This document shows, in pieces, positions 16,484-25,262 of a stretch of 64,000 nucleotides of DNA (position 1 is the stretch's first letter; each line of letters starts with the position of its first letter). The stretch spans positions 1 through 64,000 of the forward strand of contig JBAXNR010000001.1 in NCBI GenBank assembly GCA_037133675.1, read 5' to 3'. A program made the position numbers and the translations under genes. The stretch is from UBA4132 sp037133675. Lineage in GTDB: Bacteria > Pseudomonadota > Gammaproteobacteria > Methylococcales > Methylomonadaceae. The notes beneath the pieces were generated by a model. That model was not told the DNA's origin. It worked only from the letters and a program-made list of their open reading frames with translations, and did no database searches.

Positions 16484-19400
16484 ATGTCAAACTTCGCCAA
16501 AGAAATCATCCCCGTTAATCTCGAAGACGAGATGAAACAATCTTACCTCGATTACGCCATGAGCGTGATTGTCGGTCGTGCCTTACCCGATGTCCGTGAT
16601 GGGCTGAAACCTGTGCATAGACGTGTGTTATACGCCATGAGCGAACTGGGTAATGACTTTAACAAGCCCTATAAAAAATCGGCTCGGGTGGTCGGGGATT
16701 GTTTTATTAAAGGTGTGTTAGTCCATACTGAACAAGGCTTGCAGACGATTGAAACATTAGAAATAGGTCAAAATGTTTTATTGCCCAATGGCACGCTCAG
16801 TGCAATTACGCAGACATTTTGTAATCCGCCCTCAGAGGTAATCGATATTAAATTATCAAATGGTCATACATTCACTGTGACCAAAGGGCAGTTGTTTCGT
16901 GTATTGAACGATGATTTAAGTATCGGCTGGGAAAAAGCGGAAGATTTACAAGATAAATTAGTGTTAGCCACCAATGCGCGTAGTTTTGGTGAAACCTTAA
17001 CCACTGATGACGATGATAAAATCGCGCTGACTTATATTGTCGGCTTGCTGATTGCAGAAGGTTATCTTGCTGATAGAAATAGCTCTAAACGAGTGGCTAT
17101 CAGCATGGTAGACAACGAACCGCTAGACTATTTAAGTGACTATTGCATCAGCAAAGGCATTAAAACCAATTGGACATCACGTCCGCCGCAAAAACCCCAT
17201 CATCAATCGCAGCACTGCGTTAGATTCACAGGTTTAGACGAAGCCTATCAAGCCTGTGAAGACACTTGTGCGCACAAAAAAGTACCGACGTGGATTTTAG
17301 AAAACCGTGATTATTACGCGCCTTTCTTAGCGGGTTTTATTGATGGTGATGGTTTTATTCGTAAAGAAAATCGAGAAGTTATCTTTACGTCAACATCGGG
17401 TCAATTACTCACTGAAATGCAAGCCATGCTCGCCGACAGTGGTATTCATTGCTATATAAGCAACGAAGATTTTAGTGATAAAAGTTACGGCGACGGCTGT
17501 TTGACACGTTATAACTTGTCAGTGACGGGCGAAAATGCGACGCGGTTTTGTGCGCTGATTAAAGATTATTTGAAAATACCCTACAAAAAAACCAGAGCTA
17601 TTGAAGTTGCAAAATGGAGTAACAGAACGTTACACACGCAACCCGAATTCATTCCTAGCCAAACCATTTTTACTGAATTATCCAAGCATCATTTAGGTGG
17701 CGGCTGGTATCAAGACGGCAACGGGCAGAAATTCCGTGCGGGGATTAAATATCCCACAGGTGCGAAAATTCGTTACAGCAGTGATTTAATCGAAAAAGAT
17801 ATTTCCTATCGCCAGCTCGAAGAATGGGGGATTTTAGAAAAACTCGCCCGCCTCGATTCGCCGCTAGTCGATAAACTCAAAACACTCATTAATACTTACA
17901 GCGTATTGCGAGTAGAACAAGTCATTGATAATAACGTGTTGCAAGAAACTTACGATATTCAAATTGCCGATGATTCGCATGAGTTTTTAGTTCAAGGTTG
18001 TGCAGTGCATAACTGTATCGGTAAATATCATCCACACGGTGACACCGCTGTCTATGACACGATGGTGCGTATGGCACAACCGTTTTCCATGCGTTATATG
18101 CTCATAGACGGACAAGGGAATTTCGGCAGCGTTGATGGAGATTCACCAGCGGCAATGCGTTACACCGAAGTGCGCATGGCAAAAATCGCCCATGAATTAC
18201 TGGCTGATTTAGATAAAGAAACCGTTAATTTCACCCCTAACTATGACGAATCCGAATCTGAGCCTAGCGTATTGCCGACACGCATACCCACGTTATTAAT
18301 CAATGGTTCATCGGGTATCGCCGTTGGTATGGCGACTAATATACCGCCGCATAACTTAGGCGAAGTGGTTGGCGCGTGTTTGGCTATGATAGATGAGCCA
18401 GACATCGATATTCTTGAATTGATGACCTATATTCCTGGCCCTGATTTTCCGACGGCTGGTTTTATCAATGGTGCGGCGGGTATTTATAACGCCTACACCA
18501 CAGGACGCGGCAAAATTTATCTACGCGCCCGTTGTCATTTTGAAGAGTTTGGCGATAACGGTCGGCAAGCCATTATCACTACTGAACTGCCTTACCAAGT
18601 CAACAAAGCTCGCTTGTTGGAAAAAATTGCTGAGCTAGTGAAAGAAAGCAAACTCGAAGGTATTTCAGGCTTGCGTGATGAATCCGATAAAGACGGAATG
18701 CGTATGGTGATTGAGTTGAAACGCGGCGAAACGCCCGAAGTCGTGCTAAACAATCTCTACAAACAAACCCAATTCCAAACCGTGTTCGGCTTGAACATGG
18801 TTGCGTTGTTGGATGGTAGACCGCACTGCATGAATCTTCATGAAATTATCAGTGCTTTTATCAACCACCGACGTGAAATTGTCACCCGTCGTACTATTTA
18901 CTTACTACGCAAAGCCCGCGAACGCGCTCACATCTTAGAAGGCTTAGCGATTGCGCTAACTAACATCAACGCTATGATTGACCTGATTAAAACCTCAGGC
19001 AATCCAGCGGAAGCTAAAGCAGCATTATTAGCGCAAACGTGGGCAGCAGGTTTAGTCTCTGAATTACTGGAACGTGCGGATTCTGCCCGCTCCAGACCTG
19101 ACGAGTTATCGCTAGAATTTGGCATGGTCGAGGGCGTGTATCGCTTAACCGAAACCCAAGCCCAAGCGATTTTAGATTTACGTCTGCACCGTTTAACAGG
19201 CTTAGAGCAAGACAAAATTATCAGCGAATACCAACAATTGCTAGAACAAATAGATTTCTATTTGGCTATTTTGGGTAACGATGTGCGTTTGATGGAAGTG
19301 ATTCGTGAAGAATTAGTTGCCATTAAAGACCAATACAGCGACCCACGCCGTACTGAAATCATGCAAGATCATTCGGATTTATCGCTGGAAGATTTGATTA

Positions 19401-20386
19401 CCGAAGAAGATCGCATTGTTACGCTATCGCATGAAGGCTATGTGAAAGCGCAACCCTTAGATGATTACAAAGCCCAACGCCGTGGTGGACGTGGTAAATC
19501 AGCCACCAAAACCAAAGAACTGGATTACGTCAATAAACTCATTGTCGCCAGCACTCACGACACCATTTTGTGCTTCTCGTCACGCGGCAAAGTCTATTGG
19601 CTGAAAGTTTATCAACTGCCCCTAGCAAGTCGCGGCTCACGCGGTAAACCATTCGTTAATTTATTGCCATTAGAAGACGGTGAAAAAATTAATGCCATTT
19701 TGCCAATTCGTGAATACACCGAAGATAAATTCATCTTCATGGCAACCGCCTCAGGCACGGTGAAAAAAACCCCGTTACCCGAATTTGAACGCCAACGTAG
19801 CTCAGGAAAAATCGCCATCGACTTACGCGAAGACGACAACCTCGTCGGCGTGGCAGTCACTGACGGACAACAAAACGTCTTATTATTCAGCAGCACAGGC
19901 AAAGCTGTCTGTTTCAATGAAACCGATGTTCGCTCCATGAGCAGAACCTCCATCGGTGTACGCGGAATGCGTTTAAAAGAAGGGCAAAAAGTCATTTCTT
20001 TGATTATCGCCAGCGAGGGCATGGTACTCAACATCACCGAAAACGGCTACGGCAAACGCACCAGACTAGAAGAATTCACCTGCCATAATCGCGGTGGACA
20101 AGGCATGATTGCCATCAAAACCTCAGAGCGTAATGGCGAAGTTGTCGGTGCAGTATTAGTCAACGACAACGATGAAATCATGCTCATCACCGACGGCGGC
20201 ACGCTAGTCCGCACCCGCGTCGATGGCATTTCTGTCGTTGGCAGAAATACCCAAGGAGTCACCATCATCCGCCTCGATAAAAAAGAAAAAGTCATCGGCG
20301 TGGATAGAATTGAAGGTTTAGCGGGTGAAGAGGAAGATGACAGTGAAGGCGTGGATGATGCTGTGGCAGGCAGTGACGAGGATTAA
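16484..20386 (+). CDS. gyrA: DNA gyrase subunit A with intein
   Basis: Breakage-reunion subunit of DNA gyrase, which introduces negative supercoils. The precursor has 1300 residues; removing the 438-residue intein (73-510) leaves 862, close to the usual ~870. The N-terminal extein (MSNFAKEIIPVNLEDEMK...KKSARVVGD) and the rest (CIGKYHPHGDTAVYDTMVRMAQPF...) align to E. coli GyrA without register shift. The catalytic Tyr lies in TAVYDT at spliced position 122. E. coli position 83 in the quinolone pocket is Thr here and position 87 is Asp. The C-terminal domain has the GyrA box (QRRGGRGKSA) and ends in an acidic tail. It is followed at 2 nt by a small PD-(D/E)XK gene and then serC. Confidence 0.95.
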   Translation: MSNFAKEIIPVNLEDEMKQSYLDYAMSVIVGRALPDVRDGLKPVHRRVLYAMSELGNDFNKPYKKSARVVGDCFIKGVLVHTEQGLQTIETLEIGQNVLLPNGTLSAITQTFCNPPSEVIDIKLSNGHTFTVTKGQLFRVLNDDLSIGWEKAEDLQDKLVLATNARSFGETLTTDDDDKIALTYIVGLLIAEGYLADRNSSKRVAISMVDNEPLDYLSDYCISKGIKTNWTSRPPQKPHHQSQHCVRFTGLDEAYQACEDTCAHKKVPTWILENRDYYAPFLAGFIDGDGFIRKENREVIFTSTSGQLLTEMQAMLADSGIHCYISNEDFSDKSYGDGCLTRYNLSVTGENATRFCALIKDYLKIPYKKTRAIEVAKWSNRTLHTQPEFIPSQTIFTELSKHHLGGGWYQDGNGQKFRAGIKYPTGAKIRYSSDLIEKDISYRQLEEWGILEKLARLDSPLVDKLKTLINTYSVLRVEQVIDNNVLQETYDIQIADDSHEFLVQGCAVHNCIGKYHPHGDTAVYDTMVRMAQPFSMRYMLIDGQGNFGSVDGDSPAAMRYTEVRMAKIAHELLADLDKETVNFTPNYDESESEPSVLPTRIPTLLINGSSGIAVGMATNIPPHNLGEVVGACLAMIDEPDIDILELMTYIPGPDFPTAGFINGAAGIYNAYTTGRGKIYLRARCHFEEFGDNGRQAIITTELPYQVNKARLLEKIAELVKESKLEGISGLRDESDKDGMRMVIELKRGETPEVVLNNLYKQTQFQTVFGLNMVALLDGRPHCMNLHEIISAFINHRREIVTRRTIYLLRKARERAHILEGLAIALTNINAMIDLIKTSGNPAEAKAALLAQTWAAGLVSELLERADSARSRPDELSLEFGMVEGVYRLTETQAQAILDLRLHRLTGLEQDKIISEYQQLLEQIDFYLAILGNDVRLMEVIREELVAIKDQYSDPRRTEIMQDHSDLSLEDLITEEDRIVTLSHEGYVKAQPLDDYKAQRRGGRGKSATKTKELDYVNKLIVASTHDTILCFSSRGKVYWLKVYQLPLASRGSRGKPFVNLLPLEDGEKINAILPIREYTEDKFIFMATASGTVKKTPLPEFERQRSSGKIAIDLREDDNLVGVAVTDGQQNVLLFSSTGKAVCFNETDVRSMSRTSIGVRGMRLKEGQKVISLIIASEGMVLNITENGYGKRTRLEEFTCHNRGGQGMIAIKTSERNGEVVGAVLVNDNDEIMLITDGGTLVRTRVDGISVVGRNTQGVTIIRLDKKEKVIGVDRIEGLAGEEEDDSEGVDDAVAGSDED
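16700..18013 (+). other. Intein within GyrA (with LAGLIDADG endonuclease)
   Basis: 438-residue in-frame insertion. It begins with Cys (CFIKGVLVHTEQGLQTIETL, block A) and ends in block F/G (ETYDIQIADDSHEFLVQGCAVHN), followed by Cys as the +1 residue of the C-extein. The central region has two LAGLIDADG-type motifs, GLLIAEGYL near precursor residue 190 and LAGFIDGDGF near 283, so a homing endonuclease is present and looks intact. Block B reads TFTVTKGQLFRV, with Gln where the usual TxxH His is expected. The insertion point is between VVGD and CIGKYHPHGD, upstream of the site used by mycobacterial GyrA inteins, which lies next to the active Tyr. E. coli has Val where this protein has the +1 Cys. 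Confidence 0.95.
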
Positions 20387-20388
20387 TC

Positions 20389-20916
20389 ATGACCAATGAT
20401 GAATTAAAAGAACTGGTAGCAGGCTTAGCCATTGCTCAAAAAGAAACGAGTGAGCAAATGAAACGCACCGATGAAAAACTGGAGCGTATCGGTATCAAGC
20501 TAGGCAATATCTCGCAAAATCAAGGTGATGTTGCTGAAGAGTTCTTTTTTCAAAGTCTCATAAAAGATAATCGTCTAGGCGACATCCGCTTTGATGATGT
20601 CACCAAAAATATGGCAAAACATCGCGGAAAACTGCAAGAAGAATATGATTTAGTCATAACGAATGGTGATGTGGTTGCCGTGGTGGAAGTGAAATACAAA
20701 GCCCATACCAACGATTTAGATAAGCTAGATCGAAAAATGCGCCATTTCAAACAGTTGTTTCCACTTTATCAACATTTTAAACAATACGGTGCAATAGCCG
20801 CGTTTCATATCAACGACGATGCCAAAGAAGAAGCCCTTCGACGCGGCTATTTTGTATTACAACGCAGTGGCGAGCTTATTCACACGGAAAGCAGTGAACA
20901 TTTAACCGTACTGTAA
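20389..20916 (+). CDS. PD-(D/E)XK nuclease-like protein (DUF3782-type)
   Basis: 175-residue protein with an N-terminal coiled-coil-like helix (MTNDELKELVAGLAIAQKETSEQMKR...). A compact nuclease-like fold follows: GDVAEEFFF, then EEYDLVITNGDVVAVVEVKYKA, where the D and the E-x-K form a PD-(D/E)XK signature. Proteins of this kind occur as free-standing genes in many bacteria and are only loosely annotated; a role in DNA repair or defence is possible but unproven. It begins 2 nt after the gyrA stop and so is probably co-transcribed with it. Codon use resembles the neighbours. Confidence 0.7.
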   Translation: MTNDELKELVAGLAIAQKETSEQMKRTDEKLERIGIKLGNISQNQGDVAEEFFFQSLIKDNRLGDIRFDDVTKNMAKHRGKLQEEYDLVITNGDVVAVVEVKYKAHTNDLDKLDRKMRHFKQLFPLYQHFKQYGAIAAFHINDDAKEEALRRGYFVLQRSGELIHTESSEHLTVL

Positions 20917-20954
20917 ATCACCTTTTTAAAACAACCCTAACCAAGAGAACCCCA

Positions 20955-22034
20955 ATGTCCAGAGTTTATAATTTTAGTGCCGGTCCTTCTGCATTTCCTG
21001 AGTCGGTTTTACAACAAGCGCAACAAGAGCTATTGGAATGGCGTAACAGCGGACTGTCGGTGATGGAAATGAGCCATCGTGGCAAACATTTTTCTATTAT
21101 CGCCGAAGAATTAGAAAGCGATTTGCGCGAATTAATGGCGATTCCAAATAACTATAAAGTGTTATTTTTGCAAGGCGGCGCGTCTGCGCAGTTTTCGTTC
21201 ATTCCACAAAATATTTTGGCGGGCAAAACTAAAGCCTGTTATATAAAAACAGGTGCGTGGTCAGAAAAAGCTGTTAAAGATGCGGGTGCGTATTGTGATG
21301 TGATTGTCAGCGCGAGTTCAGAAGACACTAAATTCACTACGATTCCAGATGCGGCACAATGGGCAATTAATAACGAGGCGGCGTATTTACATTACACCTC
21401 TAACGAAACCATTCACGGTGTTGAGTTCCAATCAATTCCTGATGCTAAAGGCTTGCCGTTAGTCTGTGATATGTCCTCTAACATTTTGTCACGTCAGATT
21501 GATGTTAGTCAGTACGGCATTATTTATGCGGGTACGCAAAAAAATATGGGCCCTGCGGGTGTGACAGTGGTTATCGTCAGAGATGATTTAATCGGTCACG
21601 CACCTAAATCTGTGCCTTCGGTGTTTAATTATGCTGAGCAAGTTAAAAACCAATCCATGCTGAATACACCAGCGACTTATAACTGGTATTTAGTCGGTTT
21701 AGTATTGAAATGGTTGAAAGCCCAAGGCGGTGTCGCGGCAATTGAACAACGCAATATTGCTAAAGCAGCTAAGCTCTACGCGGCGATTGATGCTTCAAGT
21801 TTATATTCAAACCCTGTCGAAATCGCTTCACGTTCACGCATGAACGTACCGTTTATTTTGTCAGATGAAAGTTTGGATAAACCTTTCTTAGCCGCTGCCG
21901 AAGCCAAAGGGTTATTTGAATTAAAAGGTCATCGTTCAGTCGGTGGCATGAGAGCCAGTATTTACAACGCCATGTCAGACGCAGGTATCGCCGCGCTGAT
22001 TGATTTTATGGCTGAGTTTGAACGTAGTCGTTAA
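20955..22034 (+). CDS. serC: Phosphoserine aminotransferase
   Basis: PLP enzyme that converts 3-phosphohydroxypyruvate to phosphoserine in serine synthesis; it also serves the pyridoxine route upstream of PdxJ. The 359-residue protein shows the opening YNFSAGPSAFPESVL, the LFLQGGASAQF loop, HYTSNETIHGVEF, the PLP lysine in IIYAGTQKNMGPAG, and the C-terminal GHRSVGGMRASIYNAM. AAGAGA-like sequence precedes the ATG. The gene order gyrA-serC-pheA is conserved in gammaproteobacteria, but here a restriction-modification pair follows serC. Confidence 0.96.
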   Translation: MSRVYNFSAGPSAFPESVLQQAQQELLEWRNSGLSVMEMSHRGKHFSIIAEELESDLRELMAIPNNYKVLFLQGGASAQFSFIPQNILAGKTKACYIKTGAWSEKAVKDAGAYCDVIVSASSEDTKFTTIPDAAQWAINNEAAYLHYTSNETIHGVEFQSIPDAKGLPLVCDMSSNILSRQIDVSQYGIIYAGTQKNMGPAGVTVVIVRDDLIGHAPKSVPSVFNYAEQVKNQSMLNTPATYNWYLVGLVLKWLKAQGGVAAIEQRNIAKAAKLYAAIDASSLYSNPVEIASRSRMNVPFILSDESLDKPFLAAAEAKGLFELKGHRSVGGMRASIYNAMSDAGIAALIDFMAEFERSR

Positions 22035-22047
22035 GAAAAAAACGCAG

Positions 22048-22077
22048 GGGCGTGATTTATCACGCCCTTATTTTTTA
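22048..22077 (+). terminator. Intrinsic terminator after serC
   Basis: Stem GGGCGTGA / TCACGCCC, loop TTTA, followed by TTATTTTTT. This is a convincing intrinsic terminator 13 bases after serC. It implies that the downstream methylase and pheA are not simply read from the gyrA/serC transcript. Confidence 0.8.
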
Positions 22078-22092
22078 GTAAGGATATGATTT

Positions 22093-22974
22093 TTGAAAAC
22101 ACAAACATTCGCAAAACAGACAAAAAATGCTGTCACCGTTTATAACGGTAATTGTCTCGACTGTTTGCTTGATATTGAAGATGAGTCTGTTGATTTAATT
22201 TTTGCTGATCCACCTTACAACATTGGTAAAAAATTCGGTGACTTTGCCGATGTATGGTCATCGGATACACTCTATGTAGAATGGTGTTATCAATGGCTGG
22301 CGTTGTGTATAAAAAAACTTAAACCACACGGCAGTTTATATGTCATGAGTAGTACACAAGCCATGCCTTATTTAGATTTGTGGTTACGCGAACGGTTGAC
22401 GGTGTTATCGCGTATTGTTTGGCATTATGACAGTTCGGGTGTACAGGCAAAAAAACATTTTGGCTCACTGTACGAACCTATTCTTTTCTGTGTAAAAGAT
22501 ACCAAGAACTATACTTTTAACTCTGATCAGATAGCCGTTGAAGCCAAAACAGGCGCGACTAGAAAGTTAATTGATTACCGTAAAGCCGTACCAGCACCTT
22601 ACAACACAACAAAAATCCCAGGAAATGTTTGGTACACGCCACGAGTGCGTTATCGAATGCCTGAATATGAACAACACCCTAGTCAAAAACCTGAAGCTTT
22701 ATTAGAACGTATTATTAAAGCCAGTAGCAATATAGGCGATGTGGTGCTTGACCCGTTTGCAGGTACGTTCACCAGTTGTGCGGTTGCACAACGACTTGAA
22801 CGTAAAGCAATTGGTATTGAGTTACAAACCGAGTATTTCAAAATTGGTTTGCGGCGGTTGGGTATCAGCAATCAATTTAATGGCGAAATATTACAACCAT
22901 TGGCTAAATCGTTTATCAGAAAAAATGCTACTGACACTATATTACAAAATACGATAGCTAATGCCAAATTATGA
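22093..22974 (+). CDS. Adenine-specific DNA methyltransferase, YhdJ-like
   Basis: 293-residue beta-class N6-adenine methylase. It carries DPPY at residues 39-42 (FADPPYNIGKKFGD) and the AdoMet motif DPFAGTFTSCAVA near 220. Long stretches match E. coli YhdJ closely: SRIVWHYDSSGVQAKKHFGS, PGNVW, then YEQHPSQKPEALLERII. YhdJ methylates ATGCAT, so the same site is expected here. The start appears to be TTG, with AAGGAT 8 nt upstream; the nearby ATG is out of frame. It overlaps the next gene by 14 nt, which makes a complete RM pair likely, whereas E. coli YhdJ is an orphan. Confidence 0.9.
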   Translation: MKTQTFAKQTKNAVTVYNGNCLDCLLDIEDESVDLIFADPPYNIGKKFGDFADVWSSDTLYVEWCYQWLALCIKKLKPHGSLYVMSSTQAMPYLDLWLRERLTVLSRIVWHYDSSGVQAKKHFGSLYEPILFCVKDTKNYTFNSDQIAVEAKTGATRKLIDYRKAVPAPYNTTKIPGNVWYTPRVRYRMPEYEQHPSQKPEALLERIIKASSNIGDVVLDPFAGTFTSCAVAQRLERKAIGIELQTEYFKIGLRRLGISNQFNGEILQPLAKSFIRKNATDTILQNTIANAKL

Positions 22975-24115
22975 AATAAATTATCATTCGTTTACGACAA
23001 AGATACTCGCCATATTGGAAAAATATTATGCTGCGTATGCCATAGACGTATTTCAAGCAAGTCCTTTATTAGGCTATTTGAATATCAAAACGAAATCAGC
23101 TAATAGTGGAGCAAAAGCACGCGGCGCGTTTGCTAACCATTACGCACTTTATGTACTTATTGAAGATTATATAGCTAAAGGCTTTTCCGATGATATGGCA
23201 GGATATTCCTATGCAAAATATGAAGGGGTAAAATTTAGCGAGCTTTTTCGTAGACAACGCGAATTGCCATTTGGTGCAAAACTGCAAAATCACGCACTTA
23301 ATGCCAGACTGAATGATGAATTCAAAAAATTTTATCCAACACTAGGCAAACAACCCATTATTCGTAATGTGGAAACACAACGCTACTGGATTCAAGACGA
23401 CCTTTTACAAGTACAAATACGACATAAAAACGGGATGGATTTTACTTACAACATTGCCCCCGCAATAATCGATATTATTGATGCGTATGTTGCAAGCAAA
23501 AAAGCGGCATTTGAAGAGTTTCTTAATACTTGCCAACAAATTGCAGAATTAGGTAACAGCAATCCCGAAAAAGCGATTGATTTCGTGATTCAACAATTAA
23601 AACCCACAGTTGATGCCCGCATTTTTGAAATTGTCAGCTACGCTATATTGAAAGCAAAATACGGACAACAAACCATTTGGTTAGGTAATGCAAAAGAAAC
23701 GGTGACAGAAGAAGCCTTAATTCTTTACAAAACAGGTCGAACCAATGCCAACGATGGCGGTATAGACTTTGTCATGAAACCACTAGGTCGATTTTTTCAA
23801 GTTACCGAAACTATTGATGTCAATAAATACTTTCTCGATATAGATAAAGTACAACGTTTCCCTATCACCTTCGTTGTAAAATCGGACGAAACTATTGAGA
23901 AAATACGCGACACTATTCGTAATCAGGCTGTAGCAAAATATAAAATTGAAGCGGTTGTTGATTCCTATTTGGCAGCCATAGAAGAAATCATTAACACACA
24001 AAGCTTAATCGAAGCGTTCACTGAAGTTGTGAAATCAACAAAATTACAAGATGTGATGAATGAAATTGTTACGCAAAGCAAAGTTGAGTTTAATTATAAT
24101 GACGATGAGCTATGA
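22961..24115 (+). CDS. Predicted type II restriction endonuclease (partner of YhdJ-like methylase)
   Basis: 384-residue protein called by context. Its start lies inside the methylase gene and it has no other partner. The first 90 residues (NYHSFTTKILAILEKYYAAYAIDVFQAS...GAFANHYALYVLIEDYI) resemble the helical opening of several type II endonucleases as I recall them. The best active-site candidate is GGIDFVMKPLGRFFQVTE near residues 265-282, a D...QxxE variant of the PD-(D/E)XK fold. Target ATGCAT is inferred from the methylase. ATGCAT does occur in the window (for example near 1560 and 5517), so it is not strictly avoided. Confidence 0.65.
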   Translation: MPNYEINYHSFTTKILAILEKYYAAYAIDVFQASPLLGYLNIKTKSANSGAKARGAFANHYALYVLIEDYIAKGFSDDMAGYSYAKYEGVKFSELFRRQRELPFGAKLQNHALNARLNDEFKKFYPTLGKQPIIRNVETQRYWIQDDLLQVQIRHKNGMDFTYNIAPAIIDIIDAYVASKKAAFEEFLNTCQQIAELGNSNPEKAIDFVIQQLKPTVDARIFEIVSYAILKAKYGQQTIWLGNAKETVTEEALILYKTGRTNANDGGIDFVMKPLGRFFQVTETIDVNKYFLDIDKVQRFPITFVVKSDETIEKIRDTIRNQAVAKYKIEAVVDSYLAAIEEIINTQSLIEAFTEVVKSTKLQDVMNEIVTQSKVEFNYNDDEL

Positions 24116-24156
24116 TTTTGATCACCCCATAACAGCCATATAAACGAGAATCCACC

Positions 24157-25242
24157 ATGCCATCCATTATCCCACTGTCTGAACTAAGAGAAAAAATTGA
24201 TGCTATTGATGCGCAACTGTTGCAGTTGATGAATCAAAGGGCTGAGTGTGCGTTAGAGGTTGCTAAAACCAAGCTGGCACAAGGCGAGACGGGGACGTTT
24301 TATCGCCCTGATCGTGAGTCGTTGGTGTTGCGGCGGATTCAAGATTTAAATCAAGGACCATTGGTGAATGAGACGGCAATGCGATTTTTTCGGGAATTAA
24401 TGTCGGCGTGTTTGGCATTGGAAAAACCCTTGGATGTGGCTTTTTTAGGACCTGAGGGAACATTTACTCAACAAGCTGCGTTTAAGCATTTTGGTCATGC
24501 GGTTAAAACCATTCCTGCCGCGACCATTAATGATATTTTTAATAGCGTGGAAAGTGGTTCGTGTCAGTTTGGCGTTGTACCTGTGGAAAATTCCACTGAG
24601 GGTGTGATTAGTCATACTCTGGACAGGTTGTTGCATTCGCCGTTGAAAATTTGCGGTGAGGTGGAAATTCGAGTGCATCAAAATCTGCTTGGCTTATCGG
24701 AGAATTTTGCTGATATTACCGAAGTGTATTCACATTCTCAGTCGTTGGCTCAGTGTCGGCAATGGCTGAGTAAATATTTGCCTCATGCAGTACAAACAGC
24801 TGTAAGTAGCAATGCGGAAGCGGCACGGTTAGCCGTAAGCAATAAACACACAGCGGCGATTGCAGGTATTGCTGCGGCTGAGGTGTATAATTTGGTGGTG
24901 CTTGAAAAAAATATCGAAGATGAAGCCAATAACACGACGCGCTTTATTATCATTGGAGGACAGACCTCATTACCTACGGGTAAAGATAAAACAACCTTAG
25001 TGGTGTCTACTAATAATCAAGCAGGGGCTTTATATAAAACCCTTGAACCTTTTGCCAATGCGGGTGTCGATATGTTGAATATTGAATCTCGACCCTCTCG
25101 ACAAGGTTTATGGGATTATGTATTTTTTATTGATATTGAGGGGCATAGTGAAGATACTAAAGTTGCAGAGGCTTTGGCTTCATTAAAAAATAAAGTTACT
25201 ATGCTTAAGTTACTGGGGTCTTATCCTAAAGCTGTTTTTTGA
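24157..25242 (+). CDS. pheA: Chorismate mutase / prephenate dehydratase (P-protein)
   Basis: Bifunctional enzyme making phenylpyruvate from chorismate for phenylalanine synthesis. The 361-residue protein has an AroQ-type chorismate mutase domain at 1-90 (LREKIDAIDAQLLQLMNQRAECALEVAKTK). A prephenate dehydratase domain follows (about 95-270) with VAFLGPEGTFTQQAA, FGVVPVENSTEGVI and the catalytic NNTTRF motif. The C-terminal ACT domain binds phenylalanine (NQAGALYKTLEPFANAGVDMLNIESRPSRQGLWDYVFFID). It normally follows serC directly. Here it lies 2.1 kb away beyond the RM pair, so it likely has its own promoter or reads from the RM promoter. Downstream hisC and aroA are not present. Confidence 0.96.
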   Translation: MPSIIPLSELREKIDAIDAQLLQLMNQRAECALEVAKTKLAQGETGTFYRPDRESLVLRRIQDLNQGPLVNETAMRFFRELMSACLALEKPLDVAFLGPEGTFTQQAAFKHFGHAVKTIPAATINDIFNSVESGSCQFGVVPVENSTEGVISHTLDRLLHSPLKICGEVEIRVHQNLLGLSENFADITEVYSHSQSLAQCRQWLSKYLPHAVQTAVSSNAEAARLAVSNKHTAAIAGIAAAEVYNLVVLEKNIEDEANNTTRFIIIGGQTSLPTGKDKTTLVVSTNNQAGALYKTLEPFANAGVDMLNIESRPSRQGLWDYVFFIDIEGHSEDTKVAEALASLKNKVTMLKLLGSYPKAVF

Positions 25243-25262
25243 AAAATATGAGGAGAAAAGCA

